64,000 nt of DNA, taken from contig NZ_JAUSTK010000007.1 of the NCBI RefSeq assembly GCF_030812855.1, positions 124,001-188,000 of the forward strand, written 5' to 3'. Shown piece by piece: positions 41,399 through 51,410 of this stretch. The translations under genes were made by a program, and so were the position numbers. The DNA comes from Paenibacillus wynnii (GTDB lineage: Bacteria; Bacillota; Bacilli; Paenibacillales; Paenibacillaceae). Position 1 is the first letter of the stretch. Each line of letters starts with the position of its first letter. The notes under the pieces were generated by a model. That model searched no databases and was not told the origin of the DNA. It saw only the letters and a list, made by a program, of their open reading frames with translations.

Positions 41399-42724
41399 CT
41401 AATTCAGTGTAAGTACCGTCCCATCACTGAGCGTAACCTTCCATACCGGATGTAGTTGCAGCTTGTCACCCTGTATCCCGGGGACATAGGCTGGTGCCAA
41501 ATCCTTCACGGAGGACGCCTTTCCGATTTGAACCAGCTGGTTCTTCAACACTTCTCCGCCTGATAGCTCGACGATTTTTTTGATAGCCTTGGATTCATCC
41601 ACATACATCAAAGATCTTTCATAAGAAGATACCGTTCCTTGCTGCAGATCCAGATTTATAACCCCGTACTGAAGCAGCGGCTTGTTCATGATGGGATAGG
41701 AGCCGTAAGGGTAGGAACCATAATACTGCTGAAAGGAAATCAGCCTTTCTTGGGTCCCCTCTTCAGCTGCCGCCAACTGATCCATTGAGGTTTCTTTAGC
41801 AGCCGCAAGCCGGTAACTCCCGCTCCAACCACCATGCTTGTTAACGAAATCTACAGCTTCAAGGACATCCTTGGCAGGTGTGCTCTCCCCCACAGGCAGA
41901 GCGGTAGGATCACTGTAGCTCATCCATTTTTGTTCCTGATCCACCTGCAGGCTTCGCTTGCTATCTGTATATATTTCCGAGCCGTCTTTTTCACGGATAT
42001 ACCGGGTGCTCCCTGCATCGAAGAAAAGGTTTCTCTGCATTTGTTCGATGGTATACATATCCGAAGGGATTTCCGCTTCCACTATGGATACATTACTGTC
42101 TGGTACATAGTAATCACCGTTAACTGTCGTATAAGGTGTCCAATTCTTGCCGAAGTCTACATGCTGCTGTACATCCTGTACGGTAAGATCCGCTTTTGCC
42201 GCTTCATACACGATATCTCCTCTGGTACTAAAAAAGAGGGCATGCGCCTTCGAGTCATTCTTAAGGTTATAGATCCATATCCGGTCAATACTTTCCCCAG
42301 CGAACAGAGAATCGGGTGACAGCTGCATTACCCTTTGCAGCAACGTCACCGGAATACCTGCGCCGTAGCTCAGCTCAATGCCGGGATTCTCGCTCCGAAG
42401 CTTGGACCAATCAAAGTCCTGCACGGATCGCCGTTGGAAGCTTTCAAATCCGCGCCCCTTCAGCCGATTCAGAATTAGGTTATAGAAAGTCGAGCTGGGG
42501 TAAAAAAGAGTGTGCTTGCTGTCCCCCAAATGAATAATCATTTTGTCAGGGTATAGCAAATTTTCGACTTTCTCTTCCGGGCCCATATTATCGGTCTTCA
42601 CATACAAATTCTTCGAGAGTACTGCTGTATCACTGCCCGGCAGACGATAGATCAAATAATAACTCTCAATAAGACTGCTAAGCACCAGCAGGGCAAGGAT
42701 CCATGATTTTATTCTTTCCTTCAC
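41399..42724 (-). CDS. yycH: Two-component system activity regulator YycH
   Basis: Protein of 441 aa with one N-terminal transmembrane helix (residues 8-27) and an extracytoplasmic YycH domain. YycH and YycI form a complex that modulates WalK. The first 4 nt overlap the end of walK. Motif FDWSKLRSENPGIELSYGAG and the C-terminal YVPGIQGDKLQLHPVWKV are characteristic. Confidence 0.9.
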   Translation of the reverse strand: MKERIKSWILALLVLSSLIESYYLIYRLPGSDTAVLSKNLYVKTDNMGPEEKVENLLYPDKMIIHLGDSKHTLFYPSSTFYNLILNRLKGRGFESFQRRSVQDFDWSKLRSENPGIELSYGAGIPVTLLQRVMQLSPDSLFAGESIDRIWIYNLKNDSKAHALFFSTRGDIVYEAAKADLTVQDVQQHVDFGKNWTPYTTVNGDYYVPDSNVSIVEAEIPSDMYTIEQMQRNLFFDAGSTRYIREKDGSEIYTDSKRSLQVDQEQKWMSYSDPTALPVGESTPAKDVLEAVDFVNKHGGWSGSYRLAAAKETSMDQLAAAEEGTQERLISFQQYYGSYPYGSYPIMNKPLLQYGVINLDLQQGTVSSYERSLMYVDESKAIKKIVELSGGEVLKNQLVQIGKASSVKDLAPAYVPGIQGDKLQLHPVWKVTLSDGTVLTLN

Positions 42725-44553
42725 GCTTGCCCCCTCCTTTGCTCGTCCAGAGGCAGGGTAAAGGTTACCTTAGAGCCTTGGTCCAATTCAGATTGCAGAG
42801 AAATCGAACCTCCGTGCGCCTTCACAATTTCCCGGGCAATGGACAGCCCAAGTCCGGTTCCGCCCATATTCCGTGAACGTGCCTTATCGACACGGTAGAA
42901 GCGTTCAAATATTCGTTCAATGTCCTTCTTAGGGATTCCTATTCCGGAGTCCCGGACGGAAATGGCCAGCATGCCTTCCTCATTGCGGCAGGCTTCAAGC
43001 TCTATCGTACCGCCTTCCGGTGTGTACTTCAGCGCATTGGAGACTAGATTGCCGAGCACTTGGTCGATTTGATCACGGTCAAGCCATGCATTGGAGATTC
43101 CGCGGCGGACTCTCGTGCTGATATCAATACGTTTCTGACGAATTTGAAAAGAGAAGCGGTCTGCCACATCCTCCAGCATCTCTGCAATATCAGTATGCTG
43201 CATCCGCAGCCTTGCTTCCTTGGAATCGAGCCGCGACAGATGCAGAAGATCCGTAACCAGACGTATCATCCGTTCTGTTTCATTGCGGATAACTCCTACA
43301 AAACGTGCAGCCAGCTGCGGATCATCCAGTGCCCCGTCATCCAGCGCCTCTGCATAGCTTTTGATAGTCGTTAGCGGTGTGCGTAGTTCATGGGAAACGT
43401 TAGCAACGAACTCACGGCGCGATTCCTCCAGATTCTCCTGATCAGTAACGTCCTGGAGTACGGCAATGGTACCCGCTATTCCGCCTTCCCGGCGGTGTAT
43501 CGGTGTGAAAGTCACACGTACAATATTGGGATCCTCATGATCCTGATGAGAAAGTCTCAGTAACGACGATTGGGCACTGACTCCGGACAAAGCTCCGGCT
43601 TGCTCAGCATCTAGTCCAAGCAGCACTTCCAGCGGTGCCCCTTCCGGTAACGGCCCTTCTTCCCCCAGCATAAGCGCAGCACGGCGGTTCATTAGAATAA
43701 CAATACCCCGTTCATCTGTCGCTACAACACCGTCGCTCATATTCGTCAGAATAGAAGCCAATTTCTCCTTCTCTTCCTCGTTCTGCGAGAGCGCCTCGCG
43801 CAGTCTTCCGGTCATATAATTGAACGCCTGGCTTAGCTGACCGATTTCATCATTGCCGAACACCGGCATTTTGCGATTAAAACGTCCTTCTGCAACTGCC
43901 GTGGCGTGGCGGGTCATTTCTTTGATAGGTTGGGTGATCGTATGCGCCAGAATAACCCCTAGTACAGCCGTAAGTACTAGTGCCAGCAGCAGCCCGGAAA
44001 TAAACACACTATTAATCCGGCTCATCGTAGCATACAGGTCCTTCATGTCGGCAGCGATATAAATAGCGCCTACTATTTTGCCACCAGAGACTACAGGCTT
44101 GGCTACAACCTTCTTCCGTACATTATCGTCGCCGATAATATACTCCTCATTATCACTGATACCCTGCAGTGCACGGCTGACCACCGTTTGTGTATTGCGT
44201 TGTCCCACATAGTCGCTCTGCGAGGGAACGGAGGTTGTAATGATTTTGCCGCTGGCATCCAGTACTTGAATCTCGGCACCGTTAATATACAAATTGTTAA
44301 CCATTCCGCGCAGGCTGTCTACAGAACTCTCATCATCGGACGTTACTGTGTCACTACTGAACTTGTCTGCCGTCAGAATAGAGAGCATCTCGGCCCTTGC
44401 TTTCAAATCCTTCGTGAAATTCTCCGTTAAAGAGTTCTTCATGGAGCTAACAAAATAAACGCCAATCAACTGCATGGCAATCAGAATAAGCAGCACGTAA
44501 ATAATAATAAGCTTGGCCTGAATCGTCCGAAAAAAGGACAACCGTTTCATCAC
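42721..44553 (-). CDS. walK: Cell wall metabolism sensor histidine kinase WalK
   Basis: Essential sensor kinase of 610 aa. Transmembrane helices at about residues 13-33 and 183-203 enclose an extracytoplasmic PAS-like sensor; then HAMP, a cytoplasmic PAS ([17 protein letters not shown]), the dimerisation domain with the phospho-His ([19 protein letters not shown]), and the HATPase domain ([29 protein letters not shown]). Phosphorylates WalR, overlaps it by 4 nt, and controls autolysins and wall growth. Confidence 0.95.
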   Translation of the reverse strand: MMKRLSFFRTIQAKLIIIYVLLILIAMQLIGVYFVSSMKNSLTENFTKDLKARAEMLSILTADKFSSDTVTSDDESSVDSLRGMVNNLYINGAEIQVLDASGKIITTSVPSQSDYVGQRNTQTVVSRALQGISDNEEYIIGDDNVRKKVVAKPVVSGGKIVGAIYIAADMKDLYATMSRINSVFISGLLLALVLTAVLGVILAHTITQPIKEMTRHATAVAEGRFNRKMPVFGNDEIGQLSQAFNYMTGRLREALSQNEEEKEKLASILTNMSDGVVATDERGIVILMNRRAALMLGEEGPLPEGAPLEVLLGLDAEQAGALSGVSAQSSLLRLSHQDHEDPNIVRVTFTPIHRREGGIAGTIAVLQDVTDQENLEESRREFVANVSHELRTPLTTIKSYAEALDDGALDDPQLAARFVGVIRNETERMIRLVTDLLHLSRLDSKEARLRMQHTDIAEMLEDVADRFSFQIRQKRIDISTRVRRGISNAWLDRDQIDQVLGNLVSNALKYTPEGGTIELEACRNEEGMLAISVRDSGIGIPKKDIERIFERFYRVDKARSRNMGGTGLGLSIAREIVKAHGGSISLQSELDQGSKVTFTLPLDEQRRGQA

Positions 44554-45281
44554 AGCCCTCCGCTTTTGGGACTATGCATCAAATACCCGAGTCCGCGCCG
44601 CGTAAAAATATATTCAGGCTTGCTCGGATTCTCCTCGATTTTCTCCCGCAACCGCCGAATCGTTACATCCACGGTCCGCACATCACCGAAATATTCAAAT
44701 CCCCATACAGCCTGCAGCAAATGCTCCCGAGTCATTACCTTGCCCGCATGTCGAATCATATAATAAAGCAGCTCATACTCACGATGCGTCAGATCCAGAG
44801 GTTCCCCGTCTTTGTATACCATGTACATATCCGTATCTATAAATAAGTCGAAATGATGAGTTCCCTGTTTACTCTCCGCAGGTTCGCTTTGGGTTTCCGC
44901 AGGGGACGGCTTATGCTGCCGCCGCATCTGTGCTTTTACCCGGGCAAGCAGCTCCCGCGTACTGAACGGCTTGGTTACGTAATCATCAGCACCCAGCTCC
45001 AGTCCCAGCACCTTATCAATTTCTCCATCCTTAGCAGTAAGCATAATAATAGGAATATCCAGATGAGCTGCACGTACCTCGCGGCATACATCCATCCCGT
45101 CCTTACCCGGCAGCATCAGATCAAGCAGCATTAGGTCGGGCCGTTTGGACAGAGCAAGCTCTACCGCGCTATTCCCATCAAACGCGCAGATCACCTCGTA
45201 GCCCTCTTTTTCCAAATTGAATTTTAAAATATCGGCAATAGGCTGTTCATCGTCCACTACCAAAATGGTCCCCATCTGCAT
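44550..45281 (-). CDS. walR: Response regulator WalR
   Basis: OmpR-family regulator of 243 aa. Receiver domain with phospho-acceptor in [13 protein letters not shown], conserved DDE at the start, T and K of the switch ([13 protein letters not shown]), and C-terminal winged helix ending [14 protein letters not shown]. First gene of walRK-yycHIJ-htrC. AGGTGAAG is 10 nt upstream of the ATG. Regulates peptidoglycan hydrolases, including probably the M23 gene just upstream. Confidence 0.96.
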   Translation of the reverse strand: MQMGTILVVDDEQPIADILKFNLEKEGYEVICAFDGNSAVELALSKRPDLMLLDLMLPGKDGMDVCREVRAAHLDIPIIMLTAKDGEIDKVLGLELGADDYVTKPFSTRELLARVKAQMRRQHKPSPAETQSEPAESKQGTHHFDLFIDTDMYMVYKDGEPLDLTHREYELLYYMIRHAGKVMTREHLLQAVWGFEYFGDVRTVDVTIRRLREKIEENPSKPEYIFTRRGLGYLMHSPKSGGL

Positions 45282-45373
45282 GTCTTTGCTTCACCTTTCT
45301 ATCTTTACTAGTTCATTGTTCCTTTTATTTTACCATACCTATCAGGGTGTCACACCCTAGTTCGGAAGTTTCC

Positions 45374-45408
45374 AAAAAAAGAAACCGCCCAGATAGGATC
45401 CGGACGGT
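45374..45408 (-). terminator. Terminator of the M23 peptidase gene
   Basis: On the minus strand ACCGTCC / GGGCGGT with a 10-nt loop, then TTTCTTTTTTT. Just downstream of the stop at 45428. 45282-45373 holds the walR upstream region. Confidence 0.7.
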
Positions 45409-45427
45409 AGTAGGTATAAAAAATGAA

Positions 45428-46972
45428 TTATCGCAAGTATTTCATTGGATTGGCTGCCGAGCCATTCTTACGGATTTCAAAATGAAGATGGGTCCCGGTA
45501 GATCGTCCGGTGTTGCCCATTACCCCAATCTTTGCCCCTTGCTCCAGCCTTTGACCCTGACTCACAGAGATTTTGCTCAAGTGACCGTAATACGTCTCGT
45601 ATCCATTACGATGATTAATGATGACTACGTTGCCGTAGCCGCTCTGAACACCTGCGAAAGACACTGTGCCGGCATCAGCAGCCATAATCGTACGATTGCC
45701 TGATACTAAATCCACACCTTTATGTGCCCGACCCCAACGTTCGCCGAAGCTGCTTGAGATCCTAGCGCCAGATACGGGCCAGTTGAACATACCCGAACCT
45801 TCACCTACAATTTTAGTTCCCCGATAGACGACTTCCGGAAGCGAAGCCTTCACAACCGTTTGACCCAGCCATTCCTCTTGAACGACCAGACCATTCTCCT
45901 TTGTAAGACGGTATTGCATTTCTTTTACACCGGTCTGACCTGGACGGACAACCTTGCTCTTACCGGCTGCCAACTGGTCACTTTTACGTACAATTACTTC
46001 CGGTTCAGTAATGACCTTCTCTGATACCTGCTCCACCGTTACTACGGTAATTGCAGGCTGGGGTACGGATAGCTGAAGCTGGTCCCCGATTTGCAGCGTC
46101 AATTCTTTCACAGTTGGGTTGTTTTTGAATATTTCCTTCTGTGTGATCTCGAAACGATTGGCAATCCCGGAAATGGTATCACCCTCCTGAACAGTATAGA
46201 GCAGAGGAGCCTCTACGCCTTCTGTCAGCAGCTTGACGGCTTCATTTAAATCTAATATTTTGTTTGGATCCGCCTTTATGGGCAGAAGGGATACATCTTC
46301 ACGAATGTTGGCCGCCTCTACCTTTTGGGATAACGGTGTCGCAATTGCTACACTCTTGGTGCTTGCTGCAGTTTTCATTAGTTTAGCCCCGGCGACCTCA
46401 GCGGTCTGTCCAGGTATGTAATGCTGCTTCACCTTATTTAATACTGCAGTGGCCGTCTCCTGATCCTTTACAACACCTACTACTTTACCGTCTACCATCA
46501 GTTGTACGCCAACAGCATAAGCTTTCAGCATACCATCCAGCTTAGCTAACGTGGCTTCGTTGTTAATCTCTGGTTTGTAGGCTTTTTCAACCTCAGTAGT
46601 AATGCCTTCCGTCTGGAGGATCATCTCAGTGCCAGGGTATTTCGCCTGATACTCCTGCTGTTTTTTTGCGAATAACTGATCCAGTGTGGTCTTGTCGCTC
46701 AACGTCCCAATCTCTTGCCCTTGCACCAATACTCGATAATAGGGTTCTGTATTCGCCCCTACATACTGTTTCCCTGCGCCTACTAAAAAGGTGGTGATAA
46801 GTACGATCCCTGCTGTTGCCAAAAGCCAGTTCCGCCGCAAGCCTAAGTTTCCTGCAATCCCGTCCACCTTTGCGGTCACACTGTCCTGCTGATCTTTCAC
46901 GCTGGATTCTGCCACCGCCGTTTGGCTGTTCCGCAGTTTCCCCATCCCGCGCGTAAACTTAAATCCCTTCAT
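45428..46972 (-). CDS. Peptidoglycan DD-metalloendopeptidase (M23) with LysM and G5 domains
   Basis: Wall hydrolase of 514 aa. One transmembrane helix at about residues 49-67; LysM at about residues 260-310 (YTVQEGDTISGIANRFEIT); G5-like region (VTEQVSEKVITEP...) at about 320-395; C-terminal M23 domain with zinc motif HKGVDLVS and HLHFEIRKNG. The longer open frame is rejected since AAAGGGAG lies 7 nt before the ATG at 46972. It precedes walR on the same strand, fits the WalRK regulon, and likely cleaves cross-links during growth. Confidence 0.9.
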   Translation of the reverse strand: MKGFKFTRGMGKLRNSQTAVAESSVKDQQDSVTAKVDGIAGNLGLRRNWLLATAGIVLITTFLVGAGKQYVGANTEPYYRVLVQGQEIGTLSDKTTLDQLFAKKQQEYQAKYPGTEMILQTEGITTEVEKAYKPEINNEATLAKLDGMLKAYAVGVQLMVDGKVVGVVKDQETATAVLNKVKQHYIPGQTAEVAGAKLMKTAASTKSVAIATPLSQKVEAANIREDVSLLPIKADPNKILDLNEAVKLLTEGVEAPLLYTVQEGDTISGIANRFEITQKEIFKNNPTVKELTLQIGDQLQLSVPQPAITVVTVEQVSEKVITEPEVIVRKSDQLAAGKSKVVRPGQTGVKEMQYRLTKENGLVVQEEWLGQTVVKASLPEVVYRGTKIVGEGSGMFNWPVSGARISSSFGERWGRAHKGVDLVSGNRTIMAADAGTVSFAGVQSGYGNVVIINHRNGYETYYGHLSKISVSQGQRLEQGAKIGVMGNTGRSTGTHLHFEIRKNGSAANPMKYLR

Positions 46973-47180
46973 GAAACTCTCCCTTTCAGCTTGCTTATTC
47001 GCCAGTTGCACCGGATAAGCTTGTATTACGACCCCGTATATATAGTCTGCTGCAAATAAATTCTGTATCAATTAGTATAAGAATCTGTGCTGTCATAGAT
47101 AACAAAAAGGTTACAAAATTTTAACCCATTGCGATCCTTGTTTACTTTAACATACTTGAGCGAAAAGTTTCAACTTTGTT

Positions 47181-47221
47181 AATGGAAAAAAACCCGCTAA
47201 AAATGCGGGTTTTTTTCCATT
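47181..47221. terminator. Strong bidirectional terminator
   Basis: Perfect 17-bp inverted repeat AATGGAAAAAAACCCGC / GCGGGTTTTTTTCCATT with a 7-nt loop and T-tracts on both strands, between the gene at 47273 and the M23 peptidase. Confidence 0.85.
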
Positions 47222-47272
47222 TTGTATCAATTTTTTCCACCCAAGGTGTCAAAAGTATGACTCTTTTTAATT

Positions 47273-47920
47273 TCAGGGATTCGTGCTGGGCGTAGGTGTA
47301 AGCATTTTCATAAGGTCTTCGTATTCCTCTTTATCTACATACTTGGAGATGACCTCCTGGATCTCTGTCACTTCATCCTCCGTTAATCCATTCTCCATCG
47401 CTGTAGAAATTTTTTGCATTTCCTCCTGAGGCACCTTAGTCATAAGAATATTAAATATATTCACCTTTTCTCCAGAGGGCAAATTGTTCTTTAGGTCATT
47501 CATAGCTTCTGGCGTCATAACCAGCTGTTGATCAAGTGCATCTTCACTCTCGCTCCCCGATGTCTCCGAATCCTGCTGAACCTGCCCCATAACAGGGAGT
47601 GCATCCTCTGGTGTTGGGATATCATCCTCGGCGGTCTTTGATACGCTTCCGTCCTTCGGATCCGATGTATCTGTTGGGGTCGATCCGCTGCCCGCCTGAT
47701 TGCCTTCTGTATTCTCAGTCTCATTACTATTGTTGTTCATCCCTGCGAGGCTCTTAACCATCTCGCTAATTCCAGATACCGGGTTATCTAGCTTAATATC
47801 GAAGCTTCTCAGCACCGACTGAATATATGCATTCACTACTATCCCTGTCGTTAATACTGAAAGACTGCTCGCCAATACGGTAATTAGGAGCACCCCAAGC
47901 GCACGTTTTAGGACCTTCAT
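47273..47920 (-). CDS. Membrane-anchored hypothetical protein
   Basis: Protein of 215 aa: one N-terminal transmembrane helix (LGVLLITVLASSLSVLTTGIV), a long Ser/Thr/Glu-rich acidic linker (residues 70-130), and a helical C-terminal domain of about 75 residues (TPEAMNDLKNNLPSGEKVNI...). RBS spacing (GGGAGAG then 8 nt) favours the ATG at 47920 over two earlier in-frame ones. Found between purA and the WalRK cluster in Paenibacillus-type genomes; function not known. Confidence 0.75.
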   Translation of the reverse strand: MKVLKRALGVLLITVLASSLSVLTTGIVVNAYIQSVLRSFDIKLDNPVSGISEMVKSLAGMNNNSNETENTEGNQAGSGSTPTDTSDPKDGSVSKTAEDDIPTPEDALPVMGQVQQDSETSGSESEDALDQQLVMTPEAMNDLKNNLPSGEKVNIFNILMTKVPQEEMQKISTAMENGLTEDEVTEIQEVISKYVDKEEYEDLMKMLTPTPSTNP

Positions 47921-48058
47921 CTTCATCTCTCCCTTGCGTCGGTTCTTGTCCATAGATAAGAGCAGCGAATACCGTTGCTATCCACTATCCTAGTATTGAC
48001 CGTTACTGACTCCGGGAAACCTCTGAATATAGTAAGTCTGCTTATTTATGCAAAAAAA

Positions 48059-48079
48059 AGAGACCCCGATGGGCCTCTT
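48059..48079 (-). terminator. Terminator of purA
   Basis: AGAGGCCC ATC GGGGTCTC stem on the minus strand followed by a run of eight T, about 20 nt past the purA stop. Confidence 0.75.
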
Positions 48080-48096
48080 CAATCATCCAAAAGATA

Positions 48097-49383
48097 TTAT
48101 ACGTACATTGGCATTACTTGATTTGTCTGTTCACGGTTACGTCCTACGGAGAAAATAGCGATTGGAATGCCTGTTAACTCGGATACACGTTCTACGTATT
48201 TACGAGTGTTCTCCGGTAGATCCTCCAAAGTTTTTGCGGATGTGATATCCTCGCTCCAACCTGGCAGCTCCTCATATACCGCTTCACATTCAGCCAGCTT
48301 TTTAAGGCTTGCCGGGTAAGTAGTGATGATCTCTCCGCGGAATTTATAGCCTGTGCAAATCTTCACGGTTTCCAATCCGCTCAGTACATCCAGAGAGTTC
48401 AGGGATAGACCGGTAATACCGCTGACACGGCGGGCATGACGCACAACAACACTGTCGAACCAGCCTACACGACGGGCACGTCCTGTTACAGTACCATACT
48501 CATGTCCTGTCTCACGAATGTAATCACCAATCTCATCATTCAATTCTGTAGGGAAAGGACCGTCACCCACGCGGGTGGTGTAGGCCTTAGCTACTCCGAT
48601 AACCTGTTTGATCTTGGAAGGACCCACACCAGATCCGATGCACACACCGCCGGCAGATGGGTTGGATGAAGTTACGAACGGGTATGTTCCTTGGTCAATA
48701 TCCAGCATAACCCCTTGCGCACCTTCAAACAATACTCTTGCGTCTGCATCAATTGCGTCATTCAATACAACCGATGTATCTGTCACATAATCACGCAATA
48801 CTTCTGCATATTCCAGATACTGCGTAAGAATTTCCTCAACATCCAGCGCTTCCGCACCATACACCTGAGTAATTACTTGATTCTTCTCTTCCATCAGATG
48901 ACGAAGTCTAAGTTCGAACTCTTCTGCATCCATCAGATCCGAAATACGGATACCGTTACGTGCAGCTTTATCCATATAACAAGGGCCAATACCTTTACGT
49001 GTCGTACCAATCTTGTTCGGACCTTTACGATCCTCTTCCAGAGCATCAAGCAGCATATGATAAGGCATAATGACATGAGCTCGGTCGCTGATTACCAGGT
49101 TCTTCGTATCAAATCCATTCTCATGGATATAATTGATTTCTTGGATTAGGGCAGCCGGATTAATAACCATACCATTACCGATTACACAGGTTTTCTCTTT
49201 ATAAAATACGCCTGATGGAATCAGGCTGAGCTTATACTTCTTACCGTCAATCAGAATCGTGTGACCGGCATTGTTCCCCCCTTGATAACGGGCGACCACA
49301 TCTGCGCTCTCTGCCAGAAAGTCAGTGATTTTACCTTTGCCTTCGTCTCCCCATTGTGTTCCCACCACGACAACCGTTGACAT
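48097..49383 (-). CDS. purA: Adenylosuccinate synthetase
   Basis: Enzyme of 428 aa, first committed step from IMP to AMP. The GTP-binding start [15 protein letters not shown] and the IMP-binding motifs ([22 protein letters not shown]) are intact, and [10 protein letters not shown] and [14 protein letters not shown] mark the C-terminal part. GGAGG lies 10 nt before the ATG at 49383. It follows dnaB in the replication block; a terminator follows it. Confidence 0.96.
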   Translation of the reverse strand: MSTVVVVGTQWGDEGKGKITDFLAESADVVARYQGGNNAGHTILIDGKKYKLSLIPSGVFYKEKTCVIGNGMVINPAALIQEINYIHENGFDTKNLVISDRAHVIMPYHMLLDALEEDRKGPNKIGTTRKGIGPCYMDKAARNGIRISDLMDAEEFELRLRHLMEEKNQVITQVYGAEALDVEEILTQYLEYAEVLRDYVTDTSVVLNDAIDADARVLFEGAQGVMLDIDQGTYPFVTSSNPSAGGVCIGSGVGPSKIKQVIGVAKAYTTRVGDGPFPTELNDEIGDYIRETGHEYGTVTGRARRVGWFDSVVVRHARRVSGITGLSLNSLDVLSGLETVKICTGYKFRGEIITTYPASLKKLAECEAVYEELPGWSEDITSAKTLEDLPENTRKYVERVSELTGIPIAIFSVGRNREQTNQVMPMYV

Positions 49384-49547
49384 ATTATTCATTCCTCCGT
49401 AGGTGCTAGCTAAAGCACCATTATTTTTCATAATATGGGCTCTTTACGTCACACTTATGTACGCAGCCCCCCGGACGCCAGCAAGTTTTACCCCGCTAAA
49501 GCACAATTACCAGTGTAACAGCCGTTATTTTCAAAGTCAAATAAAAA

Positions 49548-49581
49548 CGAACGATTACACAGTCAAATGTGCAATCGTTCG
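49548..49581 (-). terminator. Terminator of the dnaB operon
   Basis: CGAACGATT (49548-49556) / AATCGTTCG (49573-49581) followed on the minus strand by TTTTTATTTG. It lies after the dnaB stop at 49601. Confidence 0.75.
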
Positions 49582-49600
49582 GAAATCGTCATTTATTAGC

Positions 49601-50962
49601 TTAACCAGCAAATGGTTCGGCATGTGCCCGCTCGTAGTTAACGAACTTGTTGAAATTTTTCAAAAACACCAACTCGACCGTCCCCACGGGACCGTTACGT
49701 TGTTTAGCAAGGATAATTTCAATAATATTTTTCTTTTCAGATTCCTTATCGTAGTAATCATCCCGATACAGGAAGGCTACGATATCGGCATCCTGCTCAA
49801 TCGAACCCGATTCACGCAAGTCACTCATCATTGGACGTTTATCCTGACGCTGCTCAACTCCACGGCTAAGCTGTGACAAGGCAATAACCGGGACATCAAG
49901 CTCACGGGCAATCTGCTTAAGCGTACGGGAGATTTCAGAAACCTCCTGCTGACGGTTCTCTCCACCTTTGCCTCGGCCCTGAATGAGCTGCAAATAGTCA
50001 ATGACGATCATGCCTAGCCCTTTCTCTTTCTTAAGCCGGCGGCATTTGGCCCGAATATCTGTAACGGTAATACCAGGCGTATCGTCAATGTAAATCTCCG
50101 ATTCAGATAAGGATTGAATGCCCATCGTTAGTTTTGACCAATCATCATCACTTTTGAAATCGCCGGTACGCATAATGTTAGCGTCCAGATTAGCTTCGGC
50201 ACAAATCATCCGCTGTACTAGCTGAGGAGCGGACATTTCCAGACTGAATATAGCTACGGTTTCCTTGGCTCTCACCCCTACATTCTGAGCGATATTGAGC
50301 GCAAAGGCCGTTTTACCCACCGAAGGACGCGCTGCTACAATGATAAGATCATTGCGTTGAAAACCATTCGTCATCTTATCCAAATCTGCAAAGCCCGTAG
50401 GGATCCCGGAGGTTCCCCCTTTGTTCTGATGAAGCAGCTCCACACGATCAAATACCTGCATTAATACATCACGGATGTTAATAAATCCACTACCGCTTCT
50501 CCGGTTAGATATTTCCAAAATCCGGCGTTCAGCATCACTCAGCATATTCCCGACATCTTCGCCGCCTGTGTAACCTTCGCTTACAATCTGTGTTGCTGTG
50601 CGGATCAGCCTCCGCAGCATGGCTTTTTCCTCAATAATCTGCGCGTAATATTCTACATTTGCTGCTGTAGGCACTGCATGCGCCAGCTTCGCTAAATAGC
50701 TCACTCCACCAATTTCTTCCAACTGACCTTTATCCTGCAGTCTGGACGTCAGCGTAACCAGATCTATCGGCTGGCTCTCTTCTCCGAGCTGAACCATCGC
50801 CTCAAAAATCAGTTGATGCGGCTTATCGTAGAAGTCTTCGGTATTCACACGCTCCATGGCGGTGATTAACGCTTCGTCCTGCAAAAGAACTGCACCGATT
50901 ACCGCCTGCTCTGCCTCCAGATTTTGCGGTGGAACCCGATCGAAAAAGAGATCCCCACCCAT
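49601..50962 (-). CDS. dnaB: Replicative DNA helicase
   Basis: Hexameric helicase of 453 aa (named dnaC in Bacillus subtilis) that unwinds DNA at the fork. The N-terminal DnaB domain (FFDRVPPQNLEAEQAVIGAVL) is followed by the RecA-like domain with ARPSVGKTAFALNIA (Walker A), MIVIDYLQLI (Walker B) and ALSQLSRGVEQR. Begins one base after the rplI stop region. Essential for replication. Confidence 0.96.
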   Translation of the reverse strand: MGGDLFFDRVPPQNLEAEQAVIGAVLLQDEALITAMERVNTEDFYDKPHQLIFEAMVQLGEESQPIDLVTLTSRLQDKGQLEEIGGVSYLAKLAHAVPTAANVEYYAQIIEEKAMLRRLIRTATQIVSEGYTGGEDVGNMLSDAERRILEISNRRSGSGFINIRDVLMQVFDRVELLHQNKGGTSGIPTGFADLDKMTNGFQRNDLIIVAARPSVGKTAFALNIAQNVGVRAKETVAIFSLEMSAPQLVQRMICAEANLDANIMRTGDFKSDDDWSKLTMGIQSLSESEIYIDDTPGITVTDIRAKCRRLKKEKGLGMIVIDYLQLIQGRGKGGENRQQEVSEISRTLKQIARELDVPVIALSQLSRGVEQRQDKRPMMSDLRESGSIEQDADIVAFLYRDDYYDKESEKKNIIEIILAKQRNGPVGTVELVFLKNFNKFVNYERAHAEPFAG

Positions 50963-50963
50963 A

Positions 50964-51410
50964 CTACTCCTCCGTTACCTGAACCTTAAGCGTAGCCTTT
51001 ACTTCGGTATGCAGCTTCACAATGACTTGAATTACACCCAGATGGCGAATCGGCTCACTTAGTTCAATTTTTCTTTTATCAATAACAATTCCTTGTACTG
51101 AAGCCAAGGTCTCAGCAATTTGTTTGCTCGTAATAGCTCCAAATAAACGGCCGCCCTCACCGGCTTTTGCCTTCATGCTCAGGGTTAGCTCGTTCAATTG
51201 GTTAGCAAGCTTCTGTGCTTCTTCCTTCTCGTTATCCTTTTTACGTTGTTCGGCTGCAGCCTGATTCTCCAACGTCTTTACATTACCGTCAGTTGCTGGA
51301 CGTACCAAACCTCGCGGCAGTAGGAAATTAGCTGCATATCCTTCAGATACCTCTTTAACCTGACCTTTCTTGCCTTGCCCTTTAACATCTTTCATAAAAA
51401 TGACCTTCAT
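50964..51410 (-). CDS. rplI: 50S ribosomal protein L9
   Basis: Protein of 148 aa binding 23S rRNA domain V. N-terminal [32 protein letters not shown] is the conserved globular domain, a long helix joins it to the C-terminal domain. It overlaps the end of gdpP by 4 nt and precedes dnaB. Confidence 0.95.
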   Translation of the reverse strand: MKVIFMKDVKGQGKKGQVKEVSEGYAANFLLPRGLVRPATDGNVKTLENQAAAEQRKKDNEKEEAQKLANQLNELTLSMKAKAGEGGRLFGAITSKQIAETLASVQGIVIDKRKIELSEPIRHLGVIQVIVKLHTEVKATLKVQVTEE

